From Duganella rivi (GTDB lineage: Bacteria; Pseudomonadota; Gammaproteobacteria; Burkholderiales; Burkholderiaceae_D), in assembly GCF_009857435.1 (NCBI RefSeq), contig NZ_WWCK01000002.1, positions 1-64,000 of the forward strand: DNA of 64,000 bases. The letters run 5' to 3'. The translations under genes were made by a program, and so were the position numbers. The notes under the pieces were generated by a model. It was not told where the DNA came from and ran no database searches. It was given only the letters and a program-made list of their open reading frames with translations. This document shows positions 17,642 through 27,108 of the stretch, piece after piece. How positions within the stretch are numbered: the stretch's first letter is position 1; every line of letters begins with the position of its first letter.

Positions 17642-18697
17642 ATGTCCGCAGATATGGTGATCGTCCGCCGTGAGGGCCTGTATTGTGTACCCGGCGATTT
17701 TTATATCGACCCGTGGCGTCCGGTCGAGCGCGCGGTAATTACCCATGGGCACGGCGATCATGCGCGCGGTGGCCATCAGCATTATCTGACCGCCGCCGAG
17801 GGCGTCAATGTGTTGCGCTCGCGGCTCGGCCAGGTCGATATTACCGGCCTGGCCTACGGCGAGCGGGTGCTGCACAACGGCGTGACGGTGTCGCTGCATC
17901 CGGCTGGCCACGTGCTGGGCTCGGCGCAAGTGCGGATGGAATACCGCGGCGAAGTGTGGGTGGCGTCTGGCGACTACAAGGTCGAGCCGGATCGCACCTG
18001 CACGCCGTTTGAACCGGTGCGTTGCGATACCTTCATCACCGAGTCGACCTTTGGCTTGCCGATTTATCAGTGGCGGCCGCAGCAGGAGATTGAGGACGAC
18101 ATCAATGCTTGGTGGGCTGCCAATGCGGCGCAGCAGCGCACCAGCGTGCTGCTCGGCTACAGCTTCGGCAAGGCGCAGCGCATGCTCAGTGGACTGGACT
18201 CCGGCATCGGCCCGATTGTCTGCCATGGCGCGGTGCAAAACCTCAACCAGGTCTACCGTGAAGAAGGCGTGTGGCTGCCGCCGACGCTGATGGTTGACCA
18301 GGTCGCCAAGAGCGAGCTTGGCAGTGCGCTGGTGCTGGCGCCGCCGTCAGCGGCCGGCTCGCCATGGATCAAGCGCTTCGGCGACTACAGCGATGCGTTT
18401 GCCAGCGGCTGGATGCAGTTGCGCGGCGCGCGCCGGCGCCGGGGCGTTGATCGCGGCTTTGTGCTGTCCGACCACGCAGACTGGCCGGGTTTGCTGTCAG
18501 CGATTACCGCCACCGGCGCCGCGCGCGTGATTGTCACCCACGGTTCGATTGCGGTCCTGGTGCGCTGGCTGCAGCAGCAAGGCTTGCAAGCGAGCGGCTT
18601 CGACACCGAGTACGGCGACGACGAGGCGGAGGACGCCGCTCCTGCCGCTGCCTCCTTATCGCTGGCAACCAGCGCCGAAGGTGGCCGCGATGCGTGA
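17642..18697 (+). CDS. Ligase-associated DNA damage response exonuclease
   Basis: A 351-residue metallo-beta-lactamase/beta-CASP fold nuclease. The metal-binding motif H-x-H-x-D-H is in ITHGHGDHARGGHQHYL, with further ligands in HPAGHVLGSAQ and SGDYK. The CASP region carries SYSFGKAQRML (within LLGYSFGKAQRML) and a C-terminal VLSDHADWPGLL motif. It heads a four-gene cassette (exonuclease, ligase, helicase, phosphoesterase) predicted to act in DNA end repair. Its last eight bases overlap the ligase start. GCGGAGG provides the ribosome-binding site; I see no LexA box upstream. Confidence 0.9.
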   Translation: MSADMVIVRREGLYCVPGDFYIDPWRPVERAVITHGHGDHARGGHQHYLTAAEGVNVLRSRLGQVDITGLAYGERVLHNGVTVSLHPAGHVLGSAQVRMEYRGEVWVASGDYKVEPDRTCTPFEPVRCDTFITESTFGLPIYQWRPQQEIEDDINAWWAANAAQQRTSVLLGYSFGKAQRMLSGLDSGIGPIVCHGAVQNLNQVYREEGVWLPPTLMVDQVAKSELGSALVLAPPSAAGSPWIKRFGDYSDAFASGWMQLRGARRRRGVDRGFVLSDHADWPGLLSAITATGAARVIVTHGSIAVLVRWLQQQGLQASGFDTEYGDDEAEDAAPAAASLSLATSAEGGRDA

Positions 18698-20309
18698 GTT
18701 CGCCCGCCTTTACGCCGCCCTCGACGAGACCACGGCCACCAACCGCAAGCTGGCGGCCTTGCAGGCCTATTTTGCCAGCGCCGCACCGCAAGACGCGGCG
18801 TGGGCGGTCTATTTCCTGGCGGGCGGCAAGCCGCGCCAAGCCGTGCCGACCAAGCTGCTGCGCTTATACGCCACCGAGTATGCCGGTCTCGACGAGTGGC
18901 TGTTTGATGAGTGCTATCAAGCCGTTGGCGACCTGGCTGAAACGATTGCCCTGATCCTGCCGCCGCCGCGCCATCCGAGCGAGATCGGGTTGGCCGACTG
19001 GATTGAGCTCGGTATCGCGCCATTGCGCGGCGCGGCGCCGGAAGCGGTGCGCGCTGCACTGTTCAGCTATTGGGATCAGCTCGAAGCGCGCGAACGGTTT
19101 TTGCTGACCAAGCTGATAGGCGGCGGTTTCCGGGTTGGCGTCTCGCGCCTGTTGGTGACGCGTGCGCTGAGCGCCATCGCCGGTCTGGACAGCAAACTGA
19201 TCGCCCAGCGTCTGATGGGCTGGACCGATGGCAGCGTCAGCCCGACGGCGGCCGGTTATCAGCAATTGATCGCTGCGCACACGGCGCAAGAGCAAGCCGA
19301 GCGCGGCGGCCAGCCCTATCCGTTTTTCCTGGCCCACCCGCTGGAACGCGAGCCCTCCACGCTGGGCGCGCTGGGCGACTGGCAAGTCGAATGGAAGTAT
19401 GACGGCATGCGCGCCCAGCTGGTGCGGCGCGACGGGCAAACCTGGCTGTGGTCGCGCGGCGAGGAATTGATCACCGAGCGCTTCCCCGAGCTGGCGGCGT
19501 TGCGCCTGCCGGAGGGCGTGGTGCTGGACGGCGAAATCCTGATCTGGCACGGCGGTGCCGCGCCGGCCCCGTTTTCCGACCTGCAAAAGCGCATGGGCCG
19601 CAAGCAGGTCTCGGCGCGCCTGCTGGGCGAACTGCCGGCGGTGATGGTGGTCTATGACTTGCTGGAACTGGATGGACGCGATCTGCGCGCGGCGCCCCAG
19701 GCTGAGCGGCGCCGCTTGCTCACGCAACTGATCGGTAGCATGCCGGGCTCGCCGCACTTGCGTCTGGCGCCGCTGATTAAGGCCGATAGCTGGGCGCAGC
19801 TGGCCCAGATCCGCACCGAGTCGCGCGCGCGTGGGGTGGAAGGCATGATGCTGAAAGCGCGCGACGCCCAGTACGGCGTCGGCCGCACCAAAAATGCCGG
19901 CACCTGGTGGAAATGGAAGATCGATCCCTACAGCGTGGATGCGGTGCTGATTTACGCTCAGGCCGGGCACGGCCGGCGCGCCTCGCTGTACACCGATTAC
20001 ACCTTTGCCGTATGGGACGAACAGCGCAATCTGGTGCCGTTTGCCAAGGCGTATTCCGGCCTGACCGATGCCGAGATTGCCAAAGTCGACCAGGCGATCC
20101 GCAAGACCACCATCGAAAAATTCGGCCCCGTGCGCAGCGTCACGCCGAGCATGGTGTTTGAGATCGGCTTTGAAGGCATTGCCAGTTCGCCGCGCCACAA
20201 GTCCGGCGTGGCGGTGCGCTTTCCGCGCATCTTGCGGCAGCGCCCGGATAAATCGATCGAGCAGGCCGACACGCTGGCGTCGCTGAAAAGCCTGCTGGCG
20301 GCAGCATGA
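18690..20309 (+). CDS. ATP-dependent DNA ligase
   Basis: A 539-residue ligase of the bacterial LigC/LigB-like type that seals nicks using ATP, distinct from the NAD-dependent replicative ligase. It has an N-terminal DNA-binding domain (about residues 1-200), an adenylation domain with nucleophile Lys236 in [11 protein letters not shown], motif III (LDGEILIW), motif IV ([11 protein letters not shown]) and motif V (WWKWKI), then an OB-fold domain. I start at the ATG at 18690, giving [17 protein letters not shown], the usual N-terminus. Overlaps at both ends (8 and 4 bp) show tight coupling with the exonuclease and helicase. Confidence 0.93.
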   Translation: MREFARLYAALDETTATNRKLAALQAYFASAAPQDAAWAVYFLAGGKPRQAVPTKLLRLYATEYAGLDEWLFDECYQAVGDLAETIALILPPPRHPSEIGLADWIELGIAPLRGAAPEAVRAALFSYWDQLEARERFLLTKLIGGGFRVGVSRLLVTRALSAIAGLDSKLIAQRLMGWTDGSVSPTAAGYQQLIAAHTAQEQAERGGQPYPFFLAHPLEREPSTLGALGDWQVEWKYDGMRAQLVRRDGQTWLWSRGEELITERFPELAALRLPEGVVLDGEILIWHGGAAPAPFSDLQKRMGRKQVSARLLGELPAVMVVYDLLELDGRDLRAAPQAERRRLLTQLIGSMPGSPHLRLAPLIKADSWAQLAQIRTESRARGVEGMMLKARDAQYGVGRTKNAGTWWKWKIDPYSVDAVLIYAQAGHGRRASLYTDYTFAVWDEQRNLVPFAKAYSGLTDAEIAKVDQAIRKTTIEKFGPVRSVTPSMVFEIGFEGIASSPRHKSGVAVRFPRILRQRPDKSIEQADTLASLKSLLAAA

Positions 20310-22723
20310 ACGGCGAGCAGTGGTTTGCCGCGCGCGGCTGGACGGTGTTTCCGTTTCAGCGCGAAGTGTGGGATGCTGCAGCGGCGGGGCGCTCGGGTTT
20401 GCTGCATGCGAGCACCGGCGCCGGCAAGACCTACGCCGTCTGGTTTGCCGCGCTGGAGCGCGCCGCCACGGTACGTTCGCCAGCTGGTCTGCGCATATTG
20501 TGGATCACGCCGATGCGGGCACTGGCCGCCGATACCTTGCGCGCGCTACAGGAGGCCGCGCCCGACTGGCAGGTGGAAGTGCGCAGCGGCGACACCAGCT
20601 CCGCGCAGCGCGCGCGCCAGAACAAGCGTCTGCCGGACGCCCTGATCACCACGCCGGAAAGCCTGACCCTGCTGCTCAGCCATGCCGATGCCGCCGAGCG
20701 CTTCCGTCATTTGCAGATGGTAATCATCGACGAATGGCACGAACTGATGGGCAACAAGCGCGGCGTGCAAACCCAGCTGGCGCTGGCGCGCTTGCGGCGC
20801 TGGCAGCCGGGGCTGCTGGTGTGGGGCCTGTCCGCCACCCTCGGCAACCTTGAGTGCGCCCGCCAGGCATTGATGCCGGACGGCGTGATCGTCGAAGGCC
20901 ACGTCGCCAAGCCGCTGCTGATCGATACGCTGATCCCGGCCGCGCCGTCGCGTTTTCCGTGGGGCGGACACTTGGGCGTCCACATGCTGGCGCCGGTGAT
21001 CGACGAAATCGAGCGCCACAGCACCACGCTGGTGTTCACCAACACCCGTTCGCAAGCCGAGCTCTGGTATCAGCATTTGCTGGAAGCGCGACCGGACTGG
21101 GCTGGGCTGATCGCGCTGCATCATGGTTCGCTGGACAAGGAGGTGCGCGAGTGGGTGGAACTGGGGCTGAAACAAGGGCAGTTGAAAGCGGTGGTGTGCA
21201 CTTCCAGCCTCGACCTCGGCGTCGATTTCCTGCCGGTGGAACGCGTGCTGCAAATCGGCAGCGCCAAGGGGATTGCGCGGCTGCTGCAGCGGGCCGGGCG
21301 CAGCGGCCACGCGCCGGGCCGGGTGTCGCGCTTGACGCTGGTGCCGACGCAAAGCCTGGAATTGCTGGAGGCGGCTGGCGCGATTCAGGCCGTGGCGGCG
21401 CGCGACATCGAGGCGCGGCCAGTGCCGCACAAGCCGCTCGACGTGCTGGTGCAGCATCTGGTGACCATCGCGCTGGGCGGTGGCTTTCGCGCGCCGGAGT
21501 TGCTGGCGGAAGTGCGCAGCGCCTGGTCTTACCGCGAGCTCAGCGACGAAGAATGGCAATGGGCGCTCGATTTCGTCGCGCGCGGCGGCCAGACGCTGGA
21601 GGCGTATCCCGAATACCGCCGCGTGTTGCCGGATGATGAAGGCGTCTACCGGGTGCCGGATGTGGCGCTGGGGCGGCGCCACCGGATGGGCATCGGCACC
21701 ATTGTTGCCGACGCTTCCTTGCAGGTGAAGTACGTCAGCGGCGGGCGGCTGGGCAGCGTTGAGGAATCGTTTATTGCGCGGCTGCGCAAGGGCGACCATT
21801 TCCTGTTTGCCGGCCGCATCCTCGAGTTCGTGCGTTTGCACGAAATGACTGCCTACGTAAGGCGCGCAACGGGCGCGCGGGGCGCGGTGCCGCGCTGGCA
21901 AGGCGGGCGCATGCCGCTGTCGTCGGAATTGGCGCACGCGGCGCTGGCGCAACTGGCGCTGGCCCAGGCCGGACGCTACGAGGGGCCGGAAATGCAGGCG
22001 CTCAAGCCGCTGCTGGCGATCCAGCAGCGCTGGTCGTCGCTGCCGACGGCGCAGGACACGGTGATCGAAGCCATGCACAGCCGCGAAGGCTGGCATCTGT
22101 TCATGTTTCCGTTTGCTGGCCGCTCGGTGCACCTGGGACTGGCGGCGTTGCTGGCCTACCGGGTCGGCCGCCAGCAGCCGGCGACGTTTTCGATGGCGAT
22201 CAACGATTACGGACTGGAGCTGCTGTCAGCGCAGCCGCTGGACTGGGGAGCGCTGCTCGACGCCGGCACCGGCGCCGACATCGGTCTGCTCAGCACGGAG
22301 CACTTGCTGGAAGACGTGCTCGCCAGCCTGAACGCCAGCGAAATGGCGCAGCGCCGCTTCCGCGAAATTGCCCGCATCGCCGGGCTGGTGTTCCAGGGTT
22401 ATCCTGGACAAGGCAGGAGTGCGCGCCAGTTGCAGGCATCGTCGTCGTTGTTCTTTGCCGTGTTCAGCAAGCACGACGCTGGCAACCTGCTGCTGACGCA
22501 GGCGCAGCGCGAGGTGCTGGAGCAAGAGCTGGAACTGGGACGCCTGCGCGCCACCTTGCTGGACTTGCAGGCACGCACGGTGCGTTTCCACGCGATTAAG
22601 CGCGCCACGCCGTTCGGCTTTGCCTTGATGGTGGAGCGTTTCCGCGAAAAACTCAGCACCGAAAAACTGTCGGATCGCGTGTCGCGCCTGGTACGCCAGC
22701 TGGAACGGGCGGCAGGCCCATGA
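20306..22723 (+). CDS. Ligase-associated DEXH-box helicase (Lhr-like)
   Basis: An 805-residue superfamily 2 helicase. Walker A is [12 protein letters not shown], motif II is [10 protein letters not shown] (DEWH), motif III is LSATLG, and motif VI lies in [13 protein letters not shown]. The C-terminal half matches Lhr-type helicases, including a winged-helix region and a DUF4910-like end. It overlaps the ligase and phosphoesterase genes by four bases on each side (ATGA junctions). In the cassette it probably unwinds or remodels damaged DNA ends for processing and sealing, which is inference from context. Confidence 0.92.
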   Translation: MNGEQWFAARGWTVFPFQREVWDAAAAGRSGLLHASTGAGKTYAVWFAALERAATVRSPAGLRILWITPMRALAADTLRALQEAAPDWQVEVRSGDTSSAQRARQNKRLPDALITTPESLTLLLSHADAAERFRHLQMVIIDEWHELMGNKRGVQTQLALARLRRWQPGLLVWGLSATLGNLECARQALMPDGVIVEGHVAKPLLIDTLIPAAPSRFPWGGHLGVHMLAPVIDEIERHSTTLVFTNTRSQAELWYQHLLEARPDWAGLIALHHGSLDKEVREWVELGLKQGQLKAVVCTSSLDLGVDFLPVERVLQIGSAKGIARLLQRAGRSGHAPGRVSRLTLVPTQSLELLEAAGAIQAVAARDIEARPVPHKPLDVLVQHLVTIALGGGFRAPELLAEVRSAWSYRELSDEEWQWALDFVARGGQTLEAYPEYRRVLPDDEGVYRVPDVALGRRHRMGIGTIVADASLQVKYVSGGRLGSVEESFIARLRKGDHFLFAGRILEFVRLHEMTAYVRRATGARGAVPRWQGGRMPLSSELAHAALAQLALAQAGRYEGPEMQALKPLLAIQQRWSSLPTAQDTVIEAMHSREGWHLFMFPFAGRSVHLGLAALLAYRVGRQQPATFSMAINDYGLELLSAQPLDWGALLDAGTGADIGLLSTEHLLEDVLASLNASEMAQRRFREIARIAGLVFQGYPGQGRSARQLQASSSLFFAVFSKHDAGNLLLTQAQREVLEQELELGRLRATLLDLQARTVRFHAIKRATPFGFALMVERFREKLSTEKLSDRVSRLVRQLERAAGP

Positions 22724-23367
22724 GCTTGACGATCACAGTGGCCGGCGAGGCATTGCTCCTGCTGCCGCAGAAGGCCGTGTACTGGCCGAGCGAGCAAGTG
22801 CTGGTGGTGGCCGATATTCATTTCGGCAAGGCGGCCGCGTTCCGCGCGTTGGGCGTGCCGGTGCCGGCCGGCACCACCGGCGCCAACCTGGCCGCGCTCG
22901 ATGCGCTGCTGGGGCTTTACCCGGTGCGGGAAATCCTGTTCCTCGGCGACTTCCTGCATTCGCGCACGGCGCGCGCGCCGGCCACGCTGACGGCGATGCA
23001 GGCATGGCGCGCGCGCTGGCCGCAAGTGCAGCTGACCTTGGTGCGCGGTAATCACGACGCGCATGCCGGCGATCCTCCCGCTGCACTGGGTATGCTGAGT
23101 GTGGATGAGCCGTATCAGCGCGGGCCGTTTGCATGCTGCCATCATCCGCAACCGGTGAGTGGCAGCGTGGTGCTGGCCGGACATCTTCACCCGGTGTACC
23201 ACCTGCGCGCAGGTTGGGAGACGGTGCGTCTGCCGTGCTTTCTGCTGGCACCGGGGCGGCTGGTGCTGCCGTCGTTCGGCGCTTTCACCGGCGGCCATGC
23301 GGTGCAGCCTGAGCCGGGAGAGCGGGTTTTCGTCACCAGCGGCGAGACGGTGCTGGAAATTCCTTGA
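22720..23367 (+). CDS. pdeM: Ligase-associated metallophosphoesterase PdeM
   Basis: A 215-residue calcineurin-like phosphoesterase closing the DNA repair cassette. The metal-site motifs are present in order: [36 protein letters not shown], and [11 protein letters not shown]. Family members in this cassette are annotated as ligase-associated DNA damage response endonucleases. The start overlaps the helicase stop by four bases. The gene ends shortly before the promoter region of the stress-protein gene. Confidence 0.92.
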   Translation: MSLTITVAGEALLLLPQKAVYWPSEQVLVVADIHFGKAAAFRALGVPVPAGTTGANLAALDALLGLYPVREILFLGDFLHSRTARAPATLTAMQAWRARWPQVQLTLVRGNHDAHAGDPPAALGMLSVDEPYQRGPFACCHHPQPVSGSVVLAGHLHPVYHLRAGWETVRLPCFLLAPGRLVLPSFGAFTGGHAVQPEPGERVFVTSGETVLEIP

Positions 23368-23375
23368 TGCTGTTC

Positions 23376-23404
23376 TCCTACACTGCTTACTGCACACGTC
23401 CTAC
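23376..23404. promoter_or_regulatory. Paired TCCTAC repeats, locus 2
   Basis: TCCTAC at 23376-23381 and 23399-23404, 23 bp start to start, in the 113-bp gap before the KGG stress-protein gene. Spacing equals that at 17296/17319. The first copy sits in TTCTCCTAC, a string repeated exactly at 31643-31651 before the Crp-type regulator gene. Confidence 0.4.
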
Positions 23405-23480
23405 ATCGTGTGCCCGGACGGTGCACTAGGATGACTACTCCTGCGCTGCAAGCAGGGCAGTCTTTAACGAGGAGATCATC

Positions 23481-23912
23481 ATGGCAACCAGCGACAAAGG
23501 CAACAAGCAAGACGAGAAATCCGGCAACAAACAAAGCGGCGACACCAGCAAACGCGGTTTCGCTTCCATGGATCCAGAACAGCAGCGCGAAATTGCTGCT
23601 GAAGGCGGCCGCGCCGCGCATGAAAAAGGCACGGCGCACGAGTTTACCTCGGAAGAGGCGCGCCGCGCTGGCAGCATGAGCCACAAAAACGATGCGGGGC
23701 GCAGCAGCCAGAGCACCTCGTCGGATAGCGGTTCGCGCGGCAGCACTGGCGGCGGCAATAAAGGCAGCGCCGGCAGCTCGGGCAGCACCAAAGACGATGA
23801 GGATGAGGACACCGGTGACAACAGCCGTGGCGGCAGCGGTTCGCGCGGCGGCTCGGGCAGCAGCAGCGGTGGCTCAGGCGGTAGCTCGGGTGGTAGCCGT
23901 TCCAAGTCTTGA
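23481..23912 (+). CDS. KGG-motif general stress protein with Gly/Ser-rich tail
   Basis: A 143-residue hydrophilic protein. The N-terminal half holds two copies of the stress-induced KGG/Con-10 motif (KRGFASMDPEQQREIAAEGG, then HEFTSEEARRAGSMSHKND), as in YciG-like desiccation and stress proteins. The second half is a low-complexity run of Gly, Ser, Asp and Arg, probably disordered. A GAGGAG ribosome-binding site precedes the ATG, and a strong terminator follows. Expression under stress is expected from the family; the paired TCCTAC sites upstream may be involved. Confidence 0.85.
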   Translation: MATSDKGNKQDEKSGNKQSGDTSKRGFASMDPEQQREIAAEGGRAAHEKGTAHEFTSEEARRAGSMSHKNDAGRSSQSTSSDSGSRGSTGGGNKGSAGSSGSTKDDEDEDTGDNSRGGSGSRGGSGSSSGGSGGSSGGSRSKS

Positions 23913-23935
23913 CCATCCACAAGTAGTCCAATCGC

Positions 23936-23966
23936 AACCGCGGGCCATGCGCCTGCGGTTTTTTTT
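23936..23966 (+). terminator. Rho-independent terminator after KGG gene
   Basis: A 9-bp stem (AACCGCGGG pairing with CCTGCGGTT, one G-U pair) with a seven-base loop, running straight into eight T residues. It ends the stress-protein transcript before the Fur-controlled operon. Confidence 0.85.
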
Positions 23967-24012
23967 CGCCTGCGACTTTACATAATAGATACACAAGTTG
24001 GATTGACTCTTC

Positions 24013-24033
24013 AAATGATAATCATTATCATTT
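24013..24033. promoter_or_regulatory. Perfect Fur box
   Basis: A perfect 21-bp palindrome, AAATGATAAT-C-ATTATCATTT, matching the Fur consensus nearly throughout. It ends 24 bp before the GTG start of the PepSY gene, so iron-bound Fur should repress the whole downstream five-gene operon. Confidence 0.92.
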
Positions 24034-24057
24034 ATGTTTTTCATCGAAGGAAGATCC

Positions 24058-24705
24058 GTGAGCGTACAAAGCGCCAGCTCCGCCCGCAATGCCAGCCGCG
24101 CCGTCTGGCTCAAGCATTTGCACCAGTGGCATTGGATCAGCTCGGCCATGTGCCTGCTCGGCATGTTCCTGTTTGCGATCACCGGCATCACCTTGAACCA
24201 CGCCTCGCAGATCGAGGCCAAGCCGCACATCGTGCGCCAGCAGGCGCAGGCGCCGCAAGCGCTGACCGCTGAATTGCGCGCCTACGCAGAGCAGCACGAC
24301 GGCGCCAAGGAGCCGCTGCCGGCCAAGGCTGAAGCATGGCTGGAACAGACCTTCAAGGTGCAGCCGGGCGGCCGCGCTGCTGAATGGTCGGTCGATGAAG
24401 TGTACCTGCCGATGCCCAAGGCCGGCGGCGATGCGTGGGTGCGCATCGGGCTGGAAGATGGCGCGACCGAATTTGAAAATACCGACCGCGGCTGGATCTC
24501 GTGGCTGAACGACGTCCACAAGGGCCGCAACACCGGCGCGGCGTGGAACTGGTTCATCGACATCTTTGCCGTGGCCTGCCTGGTGTTCTGCATCACCGGC
24601 TTACTGATCTTGAAATTCCACGCGGCCAACCGGCCGTTCACTTGGCCGATGGTGGGCCTGGGTGTACTGATTCCCGTAGTAATTGCACTGCTGTTTATTC
24701 ACTAA
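24058..24705 (+). CDS. PepSY-associated transmembrane protein
   Basis: A 215-residue inner-membrane protein of the PepSY-associated TM family. A first helix lies at about residues 27-47 (SSAMCLLGMFLFAITGITLN), a periplasmic domain of about 100 residues follows, and two more helices close the protein (FIDIFAVACLVFCITGLLIL and a last one near the C-terminus). His residues in LKHLHQWHW and NDVHKGRNTG flank the helices and could bind heme, as in ferric-reductase-like PepSY proteins. I use the GTG at 24058 because GAAGGAAG stands at 24045-24052; an ATG at 24034 would overlap that site. First gene of the Fur-controlled operon. Confidence 0.85.
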   Translation: MSVQSASSARNASRAVWLKHLHQWHWISSAMCLLGMFLFAITGITLNHASQIEAKPHIVRQQAQAPQALTAELRAYAEQHDGAKEPLPAKAEAWLEQTFKVQPGGRAAEWSVDEVYLPMPKAGGDAWVRIGLEDGATEFENTDRGWISWLNDVHKGRNTGAAWNWFIDIFAVACLVFCITGLLILKFHAANRPFTWPMVGLGVLIPVVIALLFIH

Positions 24706-24723
24706 TCTCACGACAGGACTTCC

Positions 24724-25233
24724 ATGAAATTACGCTACTCCATCGCGCTTAGTCTGCCACTTGCCAGTGCTTCGGCCATGGCTGCCGACCTCGCCCTGAA
24801 ACTCGACGTGCCGCAACTGAACGTGGCCGAGTACCACCGTCCGTACATCGCCGCGTGGCTGGAGAACGCCGACCAGAAAGTGGTGGCCAACATCGCCGTG
24901 CTGTACGACACCAAGAAGAAGGACAACGCCGGCACCAAGTGGCTGAAAGACATGCGCCAGTGGTGGCGCAAGACCGGCCGCGAGCTGAGCATGCCGATGG
25001 ACGGCGTGTCGGGCGCAACCAAGGCGCCGGGCGAAATCACCTTGAACGCCCCGAAAGGCGCGCTGGACAATCTGCCGGCCGGCCAATACACCGTGCTGGT
25101 GGAAGCCTCGCGCGAAGCCGGTGGCCGCGAAGTGGTGAAAGTGCCACTGGCATGGCCGCCAAAATCGGCTGCCAGCGTGAACGGCCAGGGCAAGGAAGAA
25201 CTGGGCGCAGTTGTCGTGCAAGTCAAACCATAA
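24724..25233 (+). CDS. DUF2271 periplasmic protein with flavinylation motif
   Basis: A 169-residue exported protein (signal peptide MKLRYSIALSLPLASASAMA). The DUF2271 domain carries DGVSGATKAP at residues 93-102, matching the D-x-x-S/T-G-A-S/T motif at which ApbE attaches FMN through a phosphoester bond; Thr99 would be the modified residue. An ApbE gene lies two genes downstream in the same operon. The protein is therefore probably a periplasmic flavin electron carrier receiving electrons from the membrane partners. The motif is seen; the modification is inferred. Confidence 0.85.
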   Translation: MKLRYSIALSLPLASASAMAADLALKLDVPQLNVAEYHRPYIAAWLENADQKVVANIAVLYDTKKKDNAGTKWLKDMRQWWRKTGRELSMPMDGVSGATKAPGEITLNAPKGALDNLPAGQYTVLVEASREAGGREVVKVPLAWPPKSAASVNGQGKEELGAVVVQVKP

Positions 25234-25247
25234 GAACGGACGGGGAT

Positions 25248-26090
25248 ATGTCGAAACTGAATAAAACTGTAGTGGCGCTGGCGCTGGCTGGTTTGTCGAT
25301 GGTGTCGCTGAGCGCGCACGCGCACAAGCCATGGCTGCTGCCATCGTCGAGCCAAGTGGAAGCGGGCCGCGACGGCAACGCCTGGGTGACCGTGGACGCC
25401 GCCATCTCGGAAGGCCTGTTCGATATCGATCACCAGCCGCTGAAGCTGGACGGCATTGAAGTCACCGGCCCGGACGGCGCCAAGGTGGCCATGGAGAACG
25501 CCAACAACGGCAAGCTGCGCAGCACCTTCGACCTGAAACTGGTGAAGACCGGCACCTACAAAATCGCGCTGGTGTCGCAAAGCGTGTTCGGCAGCTACAA
25601 GGACAAGGAAGGCAATGTGAAGCGCTTCCGCGGCACCGAGGAGTCGCTGGCCAAGGATGTACCGGCGGACGCCACCGAGGTGAAACTGTCGCGTACCGAC
25701 AGCCGCTTGGAAACCTTCGTGTCGAATGGCGATGCAAGCAAGGAAGTGCTGAAGCCGACCGGTAAGGGACTGGAGCTGGTGCCGGTCACCCATCCGACCG
25801 AACTGCGCGCGGGCGAGAAGGCCACCTTCCGCTTCCTGCTGGACGGCAAGCCAGCCGCGAATCAAGGCGTGAGCCTGATTCCGGGCGGCGTGAAGTTCCG
25901 TGGCACGCTGGGCGAAATCCGCAAGAGCACCGACGCCAACGGCGAACTGACGTTTGTGCTGCCGGCAGCCGGCGCGTACATGGTCAGCAGCAGCTGGCCG
26001 GCAGCGGCGCCGCAAGTGCCGGGCCAGCCGCCGCAAATGCCTGCGCGCCGCGCGACTTACGCGGCCGTGGTCGAGATCCTGCCGGAATAA
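25248..26090 (+). CDS. DUF4198 periplasmic protein
   Basis: A 280-residue exported protein with signal peptide MSKLNKTVVALALAGLSMVS ending near SAHAH. The mature N-terminus HKPWLLPSSSQVEAG is the hallmark of DUF4198 (NikM-like) proteins, which have a carboxypeptidase-regulatory-like beta fold and occur in metal-uptake loci. A second beta domain (GEKATFRFLLDGKPAANQGV) follows, with a Pro/Gln-rich stretch near the end. I start at the ATG at 25248, 14 bp after the DUF2271 stop; it exposes the signal peptide. Role in the operon is not known; metal or ligand binding is inferred. Confidence 0.85.
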   Translation: MSKLNKTVVALALAGLSMVSLSAHAHKPWLLPSSSQVEAGRDGNAWVTVDAAISEGLFDIDHQPLKLDGIEVTGPDGAKVAMENANNGKLRSTFDLKLVKTGTYKIALVSQSVFGSYKDKEGNVKRFRGTEESLAKDVPADATEVKLSRTDSRLETFVSNGDASKEVLKPTGKGLELVPVTHPTELRAGEKATFRFLLDGKPAANQGVSLIPGGVKFRGTLGEIRKSTDANGELTFVLPAAGAYMVSSSWPAAAPQVPGQPPQMPARRATYAAVVEILPE

Positions 26091-26097
26091 GGCTGGC

Positions 26098-27108
26098 ATG
26101 CGCCGGGTTCTCCTGCCTCACGACATTTCCGACGACCCGGCGCCAGCAGGCGGCGTGATCCGCGACTACGCTGGCCGCAGCATGGGCACCAGCTGGTCAG
26201 TGCGGCTGGTGGCCGCGCCGGATGCGGCTTGCGATCATTTACAGGACGGGCTGCAACAGCAGCTCGATTCCATCGTGGCCGAGATGAGCCACTGGGAAGC
26301 GGAGTCCGACCTGGGCCGCTTCAACCGCGCGCCGAACGATAGCTGGCAGGTGTTGCCGCCGGCTTTCTTTGATGTGCTGTCTTACGCCATGGGCGTGGCG
26401 CGCGACTCCGGCGGCGCTTACGATCCGTGCGCTGGTTCGCTGGTCAACCTGTGGGGCTTCGGGCCGTATGGGCGTTTCGACCAGCCTGATTTTGTCGCCC
26501 CTTCGCAAGATGAAATTACCATCGCCCGCGCGCAGTTGGCGGCGCGGCCGGTGCAATTGCAGCGCGACGGCCGCCGCGCCTTGCAGCCGGGCGGCGTGCA
26601 GCTGGATTTGTCAGCCGTGGCCAAGGGCTACAGCGTGGACCGGCTGTCTTACTACTTGAAAACGCGGGGCTTTGCGCATCACCTGGTGGAGGTGGGCGGC
26701 GAGCTGCGCGGCGCCGGCGTCAAACCGGACGGGCAGCCGTGGTGGGTGATGCTGGAGCAGGTTACCGGCGCCGAGATGGACGAAATGGTGCTGGCGCTGC
26801 ACGGCTTGTCGGTCGCCACCTCGGGCGACTACCGCCGCTACTTCGAGATGAACGGCCGGCGCTACTCCCACACCATCGACCCGCGCAACGGCATGCCGAT
26901 CGCGAACGATCTGGCTTCCGTGACTGTGGTGCACCCGCAATGCATGGCGGCCGACGCCTGGTCGACCGCGCTGACCGTGCTGGGCAGCCGCGATGGCTTG
27001 CAGTTGGCCGAGCAGCAAGGCTTGGCTGCGCGATTTGTCGTTCGCCAAACGGACGGCAGTTTTACCGAATACCTGAGTTCCCATTTACGCAATATGCTTG
27101 ACGAATGA
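26098..27108 (+). CDS. apbE: FAD:protein FMN transferase (ApbE family)
   Basis: A 336-residue flavin transferase. Family marks include GRSMGTSWSVRL at the start of the domain, the FAD/Mg-binding GGVQLDLSAVAKGYSVDRL, EVGGELRGAG, and the C-terminal YSHTIDPRNGMPI and ADAWSTALTVLG. It covalently attaches FMN to Thr or Ser of target proteins; the DUF2271 protein two genes upstream has a fitting motif. I start at the ATG at 26098, seven bases after the previous stop. No signal peptide or lipobox precedes the domain from this or any upstream start, odd for an enzyme with a periplasmic target. The stop overlaps the next start (ATGA). Confidence 0.93.
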   Translation: MRRVLLPHDISDDPAPAGGVIRDYAGRSMGTSWSVRLVAAPDAACDHLQDGLQQQLDSIVAEMSHWEAESDLGRFNRAPNDSWQVLPPAFFDVLSYAMGVARDSGGAYDPCAGSLVNLWGFGPYGRFDQPDFVAPSQDEITIARAQLAARPVQLQRDGRRALQPGGVQLDLSAVAKGYSVDRLSYYLKTRGFAHHLVEVGGELRGAGVKPDGQPWWVMLEQVTGAEMDEMVLALHGLSVATSGDYRRYFEMNGRRYSHTIDPRNGMPIANDLASVTVVHPQCMAADAWSTALTVLGSRDGLQLAEQQGLAARFVVRQTDGSFTEYLSSHLRNMLDE

